NCBI RefSeq assembly: GCF_954871325.1
Contig: NC_088776.1
Location: 10,664,052-10,728,051 of the forward strand
Source: Gordionus sp. m RMFG-2023
Lineage: Eukaryota; Nematomorpha; Gordioida; Chordodea; Parachordodidae
Length of the DNA: 64,000 nucleotides
Reading direction: 5' to 3'
Part shown: one piece after another, positions 1-10,407 of the stretch
How positions within the stretch are numbered: the stretch's first letter is position 1
How the letters are laid out: every line of letters begins with the position of its first letter
The notes under the pieces: generated by a model
The model's input: the letters and a program-made list of their open reading frames with translations, nothing else
What the model was told of the DNA's origin: nothing
The model's database searches: none
Position numbers and translations under genes: made by a program

Positions 1-438
1 CTCTTAAGCGAACTTTTGATCTCCTTTATCAACGCATTGATGGCTTCTTTCATTTCCAGAAGGATCTTAACCGACCTCTTCCCTACATCTCCAGTCTTGA
101 TTTCCTCTAAAACATCTTTTAGATTACTTTCCAAATCTGCTATTTTCTTCCCAAAAATATCCGATATTAAATAAAAAAACGTTTCCTGCATTACTTTTTT
201 ATAAACATCTGACACCGCAGTGCCCTTCTTCCAACTGCAATACATGCCTGCCAGTACCGCAGTACCCCTTTTTACCAAGTATTTCGCCAAAATCACCAAT
301 ATATAAATTATTACCAATATTCCAATTATCATTCCCTGTTTAATTAAATCCAATTCATCAAAATTTTTATACAAAACTTTAAGACCCAAATTCTTATATA
401 ATGAAATCTTAGCAGCCACGCTGTAATCATCATGATAC
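1..438 (-). CDS. Open exon at the window edge with a hydrophobic segment; probable next exon of the GRIPAP1-like gene
   Basis: The minus strand is open for 145 codons from base 438 to the edge. Before 438 lies a pyrimidine-rich acceptor (ttcatttttttag). The preceding donor at 2832 leaves two bases and this exon supplies the third (AA+G, Lys), so frame is kept. The protein has a strongly hydrophobic stretch of about 20 residues (roughly bases 276-335, rich in I, L and V) that looks like a membrane anchor. A Lys/Glu-rich helical tail follows, with heptad spacing (ADLESNLKDVLEEI). A membrane segment is not known in vertebrate GRIPAP1, so this could instead be a separate gene starting at the in-frame ATG at 455. 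I do not recognise it on its own. Confidence 0.55.
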
Positions 439-3400
439 CTAAAAAAATGAACCATTTGGTCATGAATCTTTTAGTCAATACTAATACTCAATTACAAACA
501 CTTTAAATATTTGTAGAAAATATTAAAACAGCACCTTAAATTAAACTTCACTAGCTAAATCGTATAATGGTTAGTACAAAGGCGCAGTCAAAAATTCTAA
601 AAAAATTATATAATTAAAAATTTTTTGTTTTACCTTCTAAACCGAATAACTCCTAAAAAACTATCAGCGTCACAAGGCACCACTAAAAAATCCTACAATC
701 ACAAACTACAACATAAACAAAACCTACCTAAAACAAATCCTAGAAACTAACTCAATGCTTCTAAAATAAAAAGACAAATCCTAAAGACTAACCAAACACT
801 TCTAAAAGAAAGAACAAATTTATTTTCGATAATATCAATAATAATATCATTCCACAAAAAAAAATAATAAAATAAAATCATACATCTATATTATATAACT
901 ACGATATTCCATAAAAAAAACACGTGATTATGAGTGACGTGTTGTAATATATACTATATATATTTATAACTACAATTATATCTAATGTAAAAAAAAATAT
1001 ATAATGTAAACGTATTTACGAATACGACAATAGCTGCGATTCATTTGATAGTTATCAGAATTGCGAAAACCATTCTTGTGGTATTCAAAAATATAAACTA
1101 GAAAAAGGCACCTAGTTGTAAGTGTTTTGTCAGGTTATAGTACCAAAAATAAGAACTAAATTCTTACTGATTAAAAAAATGGCCTTTACCAAATTCTAAT
1201 CAATGTCAATACCTAAGACAGTATGAAAACAAAAAAATATATAAATTTTTGCTTTTTAAAAGTCAAAACTTTTCTGTTTATATCTCCCAGCCATAATCAG
1301 ATTCCTGTCTTCATTCACACCCATTTTCTAACCTCTTACATTCCACCTTTACCTGATCTTCATCTCCTTATCAATATTATATCCTATGCTCATGCCCGCT
1401 CCCGACCCCTTAAAAAAACATCACAATACGACTTTGCCCCTCACTTGTTTTCACCATAAATTTGTTCCCTCCCTCTTTACCTAATACTTTCTTTTTAAAG
1501 ATATCGATACGATTCCCAAAACCCATTATATAACCCACTCCCTTTCAGTAATTCCCATGTCAGACTTGTACTTTGCCTTTGTTTTTGTCTATACAAACTC
1601 CATGTGCATTAAAATTCCGAATAAATTTATTGCTAAATTTACCCCATTATGTTTTAGTCAAGAATTAATGAAGAGATTTTTTGATCAAGAGTGTCAGAAA
1701 TAAAATAGTAACTAAAAAACGTGTTTTTGCAGGAATGTGACTGGACCCTGAAAATGTTTTTAATGAAAAAATTTCTGGTTTTTATAATTCTATTTTATAA
1801 GTAATATCTTTTAGAAAGTGAAAAGTGTAGGTATTTTATTATAAATAATAATCAATTAATGTGCTATATATTAGGAATATGTTACTTATCTTGTTTTGTA
1901 TCAATTTTAGAAAGTGAAATATTGGAAATTTTGTACTATGCGCAAAACAAAATGTGTGGAAATCTCCCCCCCCCTCCAATCATAAATGTACCTGTTCCCG
2001 TAAATATTATCGTTTTAATTGGGGAGAGAAGACTGGATGTTAAAAAAGTTAACACCCCATGATAAAAGTAAATGGAGACCAAAGACAAGGATTTTTTTAG
2101 GAGAAACTTTAAGTCGTGGATGTCTCTAAGAGTTGTAGTTTTCCTTTCAATTAAGCAAGGGGAAATATAGTAATTAGGAATTTATTACATGTTTTATAAT
2201 CTATGATAATACCATAATTTATAAGGTGAACTACCTAACATATATAGTGAGAATCAATCATTATATAATTTCTGATGAAGAAATATAGTATATCTGAATC
2301 ATGTATATTAGGATTGTATGTCAAAATCAAAAATTTCTCCCCTTCCTCTCACCATCAAAAAATATATACAATATATCACAATAAAGATAATTTGAAAGTA
2401 AAATTAGCAAAAACTTTTTAAAATAATGAGCATAATTCAAAATTTTTAGTCAAAAATAGTGAAAACACAAATTTTTTTTATAAAATATAATATAGCCAAA
2501 TGCTTACAATAATTGGATCTAAAGATCTACAATAAAATTTATGAAGAAAAAAACTCATCTAATAGTACCCCTTCCCCCTTTAGAAAAATTATAATTACTA
2601 TGTTTTGCATTGTAGGTAAAATATTTTATTATAAATGATATTAAGGCTATGTGATTAAATAAAACATTTAAAATATAAAATAAATTTTTTAATTATATAT
2701 ATAATGAAAAAAATGTTATTTTAAGTCAATATTTTAAAAACATTTAATATTTTATTTTCAAAATCAGTTGGGGTAAAAAAAGAAAATATTTTTACTATAA
2801 TTCAGGTTAGATAAAATTTTACAAAACATACTTTATTTTAATTTCATTTTCTTTCACAAAATCGTCATTCAATGGTATGGATAATTCGATGTTTGTTTCA
2901 CTTCTGGGTTCCTATAAAAAAAATAATAATTAGATATATTAGTTGACTGATGAAAATGGTCTATATAAGTTAATTGCTGTATCCTTGCTAAAAATTACAG
3001 GTGATTCCTAAAATTTAGTTTATGTATAAATGAGGTTTTTCATGGACTATACAGTATTTACGCAAGGGTGTGACTAAAATACGCGTACCCAGAAACTACG
3101 CGTCCCCGGTCAAAGGGGTTTAATTTATATAATATTATTTAAAAATCTTATTTAGCTTCATAAAATAAGTTAAAAAATGTTTTTTATGATTTAAAAAAAA
3201 ATGAAATCTTAGTAAAATTTTTAAAAAATTATTTTTTTACATGAAAAAACTACGCGTCCCCGGTCAAGATACAATTTTTTTTTAAAAATAAAAGCAGATT
3301 CATATTTAGCTCATTAAATGAATATAGAAAATGTTTTTTATGATTTAAAAAAAATGTGTTAACTTAGTAAAATTTTTAAAAATTTATTTAAAAAAAAAAT

Positions 3401-6400
3401 AAGTATTAACTTTGAATTATTTAAACACACATATTCAATAAGCATGATTATTTTGATAATAATATTAAAATTTATAATAACTATTTAACTTTGTATTAAT
3501 TAAAGAAATTTTTTCTTTGTGGTTTTAGCCATAAAAAGTTGGAAATTATTTATTTACACATTTTTATGTTTCCGCTCTTAGCCACCTGGAGGCAACCATT
3601 TTTAAGAGCTTTTAGGTCTTAGTTTAAAAAACCAAGACCATGGATATATAACGGGTTTAAAATTTTAAACCTGAAATATAACCATTATATATTAGATATA
3701 AAAAATTTAATATTTAAAAAAAAAATTAATCCTCATATATAAACGGGTTTAAAATTTTAAACCTGAAATATAACCATTATATATTAGATATAAAAAATTT
3801 AATATTTAAAAAAAAAAATTAATCCTCATATATTCATCCTCTGTATGATTATCATTATTAGACCTAGGAGGATTAATATCTAATCTATTAACATCCGACG
3901 CCAAGTCAACACAGGATTCCTGGTTACTTGGTGTCGGCGCCGTTACGGGGATGGGGATCGGCTCTGATACGGGGATTATGGGAATCGGCGCCGATACTGG
4001 GGTGGGGATTATGGGAATGGGCGCCGATACGAGGGTGAGGATTATAGGATTCGGCGCCGATACGCGAGAGGGCACAGTGGAATTAGGCCCTCCAGCACGG
4101 CTCTCTGGACAAAAACGACGATATGATCGCCTCCGCATCTGTAGCATCCAGATGGCCGTCGAGAGCCTCTCGAGGAAGATCCTCTTCCTCCGTACCAATA
4201 GTTGGTACTATAGCCCCTCCTGCTACGCGACCTGTGAGACCGACTGTCTCTAACAGGCCTCAATTGAGCATTTGCCCATATAGTCGGGAAGCTTCTAGTC
4301 TAGCTTCTTCCAATAGGTTGTCCGACTCCACTGAGCCATCAATCATGCGGATTGATATCGTTATTACAAAGTCTCCAACCCGAAAAGTTGAACCCATCTA
4401 ATAATAATAAAATAAAGGGAAGATACAAATTTAATGTTTAAAAATTAATATCCATATGCTTTACTTTAATTTTTTATATTGCAGGCCATTTTAGGACGTC
4501 TTCAGCACCCTGCCAATTCTGATTGTGATATAAATATCAAGAAACATTTAGATATTAATGATACACTAAATTAATCCATATACTTTAAGTTTTAAAACCT
4601 TAGGTGAAGTTGAGAAATCTGAGTTATCTCTTGCAAAACATTCAAATATATTATTACCCAAGATTAATATGATAATTAGTGGAGATCGTTCCAGCAACCG
4701 TAATATCTATATATATAAAACACATTTTTATATCTATATACTTTAACAACTTGATATATTTTTTAAAGTAAAGCAAATGCATATTAATTTTTAAACATTA
4801 AATTTGTATCTTCCCTTTATTTTATTATTTTTAGATGAGTTCAACTTTTCAGGTTGGAAACTTTGTAATAACGATATCAATCCGCATGATTGATGGCTCA
4901 GTGGAGTCGGACAACCTATTGGAAGAAGCTAGACTAGAAGCTTCCCGACTATATGGGCAAATGCTCAATATAGTGAGGCCTGTTAGAGACAGTCGGTCTC
5001 AGAGGTCGCGTAGCCCTAGGAGGGGCTATGGTACCAACTATTGGTACGGAGGAAGAGGATCTTCCTCGAGAGGCTCTCGACGGCCATCTGGATGCTACAG
5101 ATGCGGAGGCGATCATATCGTCCGTTTTTGTCCAGAGAGCCGTGCTGGAGGGCCTAATTCCACTGTGCCCTCTCGCGTATCGGCGCCGAATCCTATAATC
5201 CCCACCCTCGTATCAACGCCCATTCCCATAATCCCCACCCCCGTATCGGCGCCCATTCCCATAATCCTCACCCCCGTATCGGCGCCGATTCCCATAATCC
5301 CCGTATCAGAGCCGATCCCCATCCCCGTAACGGCGCCGACACCAAGTAACCAGGAATCCTGTGTTGACTTGGCGTCGGATGTTAATAGATTAGATATTAA
5401 TCTTCCAGGTCTAATAATGATAATCATACAGAGGATGAATTATTATATGAGGATTAATTTTTTTTTTTAATTATTAAATTTTTTTAAATATTAAATTTAT
5501 ATCTAATATAAAATGGTTATATTTCAGGTTTAAAATTTAAACCCGTTATATATCCATGGTCTTGATTTTTTAAACTAAGACCTAAAAGCTCTTAAAAATG
5601 GTTGCCTCCACGTGGCTAAGAGCGGAAACATAAAAATGTGTAAATAAATAATTTCCAACTTTTTATGGCTAAAACCACAAAGAAAAATTTCTTTAATTAA
5701 TACAAAGTTAAATAGTTATTACCTTAGTCATATGATCCATTGGATAACGATTAAAATTTTAACAACAATCTTTAAAGACAACAAGGGAATGAAACACCAA
5801 TACTATTTTACAAAAAAATAATTTTTTTTTAAACCATAATGCTTACTTGTATAGGATATTATGAATGTATACAGTATGATATAACTATAATTGTTCATTT
5901 TACTTAGAGTTATTTTTTTTTATTATCAACGTAATTGAAAGAATATCTTTTTTAAATTATACTATAATATGTTATATAAATCTTATTATATTTAATAAAT
6001 GATATTTATAATTCAAATAATAAATGGTTTATATATCTGATAAATAAAGGGACGCGTAGTTTAGTCAAAAAAATAATTTTTTCGAAAATTAATTTTTTTT
6101 AAGGAAAAATTTCTTAATACCATTTTTGTTATCTCCATGAAAAACTATACACGATTCTATATTCATTTTTATAAAAATAATCTATCTTGACCGGGGACGC
6201 GTATTTTAGTCAAAAAATGAGTGTCTTTTCAAAATTTTACCTAGTTACTTCTTTTTTAAATAAAAAAAAACATTTTCTGTATCCATTTAATGAGCTAAAC
6301 ATGAATCTGCTTTTATTTTTCAAAAAAAATTGTATATTGACCGGGGACGCGTAGTTTAGTCAAAAAAAAATTTACGATACCATTTTCGGAATCTCCTTGA

Positions 6401-7828
6401 AAAACTATACACGATTTTATATTCATTTTTATAAAAATAATCTATCTTGACCAGGGACGCGTAGTTTAGTCAAAAAATGAAGAAAAAAAGTGTTTTTTAA
6501 AAATTTTACTAAGTTCACACTTTATTTTTAAATCATAAAAAACATTTTCTATATTCATTTAATGAGCTAAATATGAATCTGCTTTTATTTTTAAAAAAAA
6601 ATTGTATCTTGACCAGGGACGCGTAGTTTTTTCATGTAAAAAAAATAATTTTTTAAAAATTTTGCTAAGATATCATTTTTTTTTAAATCATAAAAAACAT
6701 TTTTTAACTTATTTTATGAAGCTAAATAAGATTTTTAATTAATATTATATAAATTAAACCTCTTTGACTGGGGACGCCTAGGGACTCGTAGTTTTTGGGG
6801 ACGCATATTTTAGTCATGCCCTTTACACATTATTATATATAACTGACATAAAAAAATTATTTATGAAGCATAAATTAGTGTAAATTTTATGTCAGAATCT
6901 CTTTATAAATTACTTTAATAGTGTTGGATAAATTAGCAATGGATATTATATTTTTTAAATTTGTAGACAATTCTGCTAATGTTTCCAAATTTTCTTCATT
7001 GGGCATATCAAGCTTAAGCCTTATTTTTTCTAGTTAAAATATATCACATAAATTTCATTTTAAATAAATATATACCTATTATTTGTTCTATATTAGGTAT
7101 GTGTTCAATACTTTCAGTTGCCCTTTATAAATAATTAATAATATGGATCTTAAATTGTATTACAATGCAGTTTCATTAGCAATATCTGAATTAGAATTAT
7201 CACCCTCCAAATTGTTTGGCTTCAAACATTGTTCAATCAAAGCTTTATTTTCTTCCTGCAATTTTTCATTGTGGTGTAATACCTAACATAAAAAATGTTT
7301 TTTTAAATATATTATGGGTTAAATATTTGGATTAAAAAAATAAATAAATAATTAAATTGGTTTAAAATATCATCAAATATATATAACTTAAAAAATTAAT
7401 ACATATTGTAATTCTGCCATAATAGTTCCATTTTGCAATTTAAACTCCTCTTCTTGATTTTGTATTTTTAAATGTAATGATTCATTATCTGACAACAACA
7501 AGGATATTTCCTTTTAAAATGTTAAGATTAAAAATTAAGATCAATATTACTTTAATTTTTCTGCTTTTCTCTATAGTTTTAAAATATTTTTCTGATTCTT
7601 GTTTTGTTAAAAAATATTCTTGTTTTATAATAGAAATATCTAAGGTATATTGATATTTATATTAAAACTATATTTAATAAATTTTTACCATTTTCATATT
7701 TCCTACATGTATCCAACAGTTTATAATTATCCTCTTTCAAAATTAATAATTGGTCCTATACAATTATTATAAAAAATATCATTGTGATTTTAAACTTGTA
7801 TATTCTGAAAATCCTTTTCAGAATACAT
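1..7828 (-). CDS. GRIPAP1-like: GRIPAP1/GRASP-1-like coiled-coil protein, multi-exon, 3' part beyond window
   Basis: Exons in transcript order: 7796-7828 (ATG, directly preceded by an in-frame stop), 7689-7755, 7551-7639, 7403-7510, 7164-7282, 7076-7122, 6914-7029, 2832-2911 and probably 1-438. Every border is GT...AG and every junction keeps frame. Five of the introns are only 40-49 bp. The first 135 or so residues are a heptad-rich coiled coil that follows the start of human GRIPAP1 from memory: EKDFQNIQDQLL against EEFQRMQAQLL, and QNQEEEFKLQNGTIMAEL against HSQEEDFRLQNSTLMAEF. GRIPAP1 is an endosomal Rab4-effector scaffold acting in receptor recycling; that role here is inferred. The gene continues past base 1. 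The intron between 2911 and 6914 holds the large palindromic element. Sure of the N-terminal exons, less sure of the last one or two. Confidence 0.8.
439..2831. other. A/T-rich intron-like stretch, no gene seen
   Basis: About 2.4 kb between two probable exons of the minus-strand gene. It contains short homopolymer runs and a C-run near 1967, and no open frame with coding-like composition on either strand. The short open frames near 1223-1459 and 1859-2062 are low-complexity and lack homology I recognise. Confidence 0.5.
3646..3835. repeat. About 93-bp tandem duplication in the left arm of the palindrome
   Basis: A block starting at atataacgggtttaaaa and ending in taatcctcatatat occurs twice in direct order (about 3646-3739 and 3740-3835). 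The right arm has one copy in the matching place (about 5455-5555). The duplication therefore arose after the two arms formed. Confidence 0.75.
3806..4413 (-). pseudogene. Broken inverted copy of the zinc-knuckle frame in the left arm
   Basis: The minus strand carries the same coding sequence as the right-arm frame, from a start matching its N-terminus near 4413 to its C-terminal tail near 3806. Similarity is very high along the whole length, including the proline repeat and the knuckle region. It is not open as a single frame and has a few breaks, so it is read as a fossil copy. The two copies point away from the shared centre. Confidence 0.7.
4835..5470 (+). CDS. RS/RGG-rich, CCHC zinc-knuckle, Pro-Ile-repeat protein in the right arm of the palindrome
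   Basis: The frame is open for 211 codons from ATG at 4835, just after a possible splice acceptor (tttattatttttag). Order of parts: a helical, acidic N-terminus (residues 1-50); an RS/RG-rich basic tract (RSRSPRRGYG and GGRGSSSRGSRRPSG); one zinc knuckle CYRCGGDHIVRFC of the C-X2-C-X3-H-X4-C type; then about five proline-rich repeats of the form VSAPIPIIPTP; and an Asp/Asn-rich tail. A knuckle with basic flanks suggests RNA or single-stranded DNA binding, as in Gag nucleocapsids or cellular CCHC factors. Coding sequence is much more GC-rich than its surroundings. Treated as a possible Gag-like relic; this copy reads open, its partner is broken. Confidence 0.6.
   Translation: MSSTFQVGNFVITISIRMIDGSVESDNLLEEARLEASRLYGQMLNIVRPVRDSRSQRSRSPRRGYGTNYWYGGRGSSSRGSRRPSGCYRCGGDHIVRFCPESRAGGPNSTVPSRVSAPNPIIPTLVSTPIPIIPTPVSAPIPIILTPVSAPIPIIPVSEPIPIPVTAPTPSNQESCVDLASDVNRLDINLPGLIMIIIQRMNYYMRINFFF
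6045..6790. repeat. Array of acgcgtccccggtcaa-type motifs, expanded in the right arm
   Basis: The motif ggggacgcgtagtttagtca and its variants occurs about six times in the right arm (near 6050, 6195, 6345, 6455, 6617, 6775). The left arm has about three (near 3083, 3100, 3250). The spacers between motifs are themselves related, including a repeated block ending in ttaatgagctaaa. Such subterminal repeats could be protein-binding sites for mobilisation; that is inference. Confidence 0.6.
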
Positions 7829-8499
7829 ATAAATTTATTAATTTTGGACAACTACGACCAATAACCAACTAAATGTACCATAAAAAAGATAATGATAGAA
7901 AATGTCAAGTTTGACAGCTGAAAAATTTCAGACTTGTTCTTATCTTTTATATATTTTTTAGCGATATTTATAACTTTATTTTCACATCTATATTTTAATA
8001 TTAAAAAATTGCAATAAAATAAATTGATTTTAAATATTTTAATTATACAATATTTACGTTTAAAGAAAACAAACAATTGTTTATATACAAAAAAAACAGA
8101 ATCAAAATTTAAAAAGAAGATAACTATAGCTTTAAATGAGAAGAATAAGGAAATATGAGTTAATCAAGCAAAGATCTATAGAGGGAAGACTGTCATTGAA
8201 ACTTGATATTGTATCATTTTTCTATATCTTATATTTGCTAATTTTAATACATTTTCTCATAGGCCCTGCTAAAAAATTCGGAGTTATATCAAAATTTAAG
8301 ACAATTTAAAAAAAATTTTAATTGAAAAATATTTTATGCATAAAAATTAAAAAAGATTCATTCACCAAAATTATTTTAAATAGATTTGGGCACTTTTAGG
8401 TAAGATTTGATGAAAAATGTCTCTTCGTATATTAAAAAAAAAATTTGAAGATTTTTATTTAAAATCTGTTATCTATACGCAACTAGAAATGGTAAGAAT

Positions 8500-9375
8500 A
8501 AGATAAAACAAATTTTTATTTCAGAAATGAAAACAGCAATATAGTATTTTAATTAACGCGATATTTATAATAAAATTAAAGAGATGATTCGTTCTTCCAA
8601 ACATATGTTGCTGTTGGATTTCAATAATTCGAAATCGGATTGTATAGACAGTTGTTCCAAGTTCTAAGTCGTGGTCGATGGGCTTGATAGTCCGGAAAGC
8701 GAAGGGCCAATGACCGGAGGTGTTGATGGTCGAAGAGGGATTCATTTTCCTCCACCTGGCGAATGGCGGTGTTGATTGTTTCCTCGCTAACATCAGGTCA
8801 ATTGGATAGTTCTATCCTATTGGTATCGCCGATTTATGTTCTTAATGGTTCAACTGCCGGGTTTTCATCGATAGGAACCCAATAAATATTTTGCGAGACC
8901 GCCGTGAAATTTTGTAACCCTAACGTAATGAGTATTTGCGCGATGACGATTACAATGGCGGATGATCTAGAACATCTTTCCTGAATACATAATAGGCTAC
9001 AGATAAATCGGTGAAAATAATAGGAGGGATGCCGTATTGATAGCGAGAAGGGCTCCGACTCCTACCGCTAAAATTCCTTAGCATTGATATGCGCGATGCT
9101 ATGTCCGGGTATAGAGAAGAGATGGGCTGCTTCAGTGAAGGTAACGAACATGTTGTTATACCTCCAGAAGGATAGGCCGATAAAGGAGTTGGAAGCGTCG
9201 ACATACAAGGGATATAACGCCGGGGATATTAGGTGTATAGGGTGTTGTAATGCCTCTATATCCGCTTTCCTAAACGTAAGGATTCTCTAGATTTTATTAT
9301 AAATATCGCGTTAATAATTAATATATTCTATTGTTGTTTTCTTTTCTGAAATAAAAATTTGTTTTATATTATCTT
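8500..9375 (-). mobile_element. Retroelement fossil fragment between about 75-bp inverted repeats
   Basis: The ends are inverted repeats: left about 8500-8577 and right about 9296-9375, sharing caaatttttatttcag and taacgcgatatttataata. The GC-richer interior reads on the minus strand as a piece of retroelement polyprotein. It has an RNase H-like stretch (YVDASNSFIGLSFWR, then HINAKEF) and a short downstream segment. The frame is broken in several places, so this is an old, short, internally deleted copy. A few residues just upstream (TFRK) match the end of the larger fossil at 13.3-15.7 kb, suggesting a related family. The inverted ends would fit a tyrosine-recombinase (DIRS-like) retrotransposon, but I did not see a recombinase. 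Confidence 0.5.
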
Positions 9376-10407
9376 GACCATTATATTATTTACATTATTA
9401 CATTCTCTTGTATCCAAAGTTTTTAATGGTAAGACTAGGGTTGTCAGGTCAAAATTTTCAAATTGTTGGAGAAATTTTGTATTAGCAGGAGAAATATGAA
9501 AATTGCCGGAGAAATATGAAAATTGTGGTAGAAATAAAAATTTTGCTAAAAAAGGCCATCAAAATCCCGGCCGGGCTGGGATTTTGAATTGACTTAATTA
9601 TCCGCCTATTATTTTTTATAATTAGTTTATTTTAATACAAATCCGGTAACAAAATAAAATAATATCTTGATTTATTAAAATATGTTAATTTATAAAAAAT
9701 AACCAACGATCCTTTTTAAATATAAAAGAATGTAAACAAGATAAAATTTTATAAAAAAACAAACGATTTTAGTTTTATAATGTAAAAAAAAATATTTTAT
9801 GCGAATGTCCCGCAAAACTTCCGCAATTAGAAATCTACCTTGTCTGTGTATAACATTATAGGGATAGGGGCTTAATTATCACGTATCACGTTTAAATACA
9901 TAATAAGGTAATATTGTACTCATTTCAATGATAATTATTTTATTTATTATTGTTCAATCACATCATAATAATCAGTGCAGGAGAGTGTATCTACATCCAT
10001 TGCAAAACAAAAATATTCTCCAAAAATAAGAAATAATACAGATGCAACTACGGTTGCAGCAATTGTAATTACTTATCTTGTAGTACAACATTCACAGAGC
10101 TACATCATTACAATATAGGTGGAATCTTTCACCATAATGTTTAACGACTCCAAGATAAATCAAAACTTTACTTGTAGAACAAAAATGAGCAAGGATATCA
10201 TCAATGTTTTAGAACCTGAATTCAGGAGGTATATTCTTGACGATTTGAAAGATGGGCATACATATGCAATATTCTAACAGATGCATCTAATAAGGGAAAT
10301 ATTAAAATATTTCTTTTGATCCTTCGCTATTTCTACAAAATTAAGGACGTTTCAAGAAAACTATTAAATTTTTTTGCCTCAAATAGTGAAAAAACCAAAG
10401 ACATAGC

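Larger units (their letters stand above)
3064..6824. mobile_element. Large palindromic (fold-back) element with a zinc-knuckle reading frame in each arm
   Basis: The two ends are inverted copies: the left starts aagggtgtgactaaaat, and the right end, reverse-complemented, reads aaagggcatgactaaaat. Inverted similarity continues inward for most of both arms (about 3064-4470 against about 4750-6824), around a unique centre of about 300-350 bp. Each arm holds a copy of the same frame, diverging from the centre. The outer parts of the arms are built from repeats of a motif with core acgcgtccccggtcaa. No reverse transcriptase, integrase or DDE nuclease is visible inside, so it looks non-autonomous. 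It lies in an intron of the GRIPAP1-like gene (exons 6914-7029 and 2832-2911 flank it). No clear target duplication was found. The family is unknown; Gag-like zinc knuckles hint at a retroelement link, but that is inference. Confidence 0.75.

Noticed and set aside
1223-1459. Plus-strand open frame of 78 codons
   Set aside because: Low-complexity, Phe/Ile/Leu-rich translation in intronic sequence with no supporting signal.
5113-5427. Minus-strand frame rich in GIGADTGVGIMGM repeats
   Set aside because: It is the antisense reading of the proline-repeat part of the zinc-knuckle frame; the repeat makes all frames open.
6045-6790. CRISPR-like array of the acgcgtcccc motif
   Set aside because: Repeat units and spacers vary in length, spacers are related to each other, and the context is eukaryotic; these are subterminal repeats of the palindromic element.
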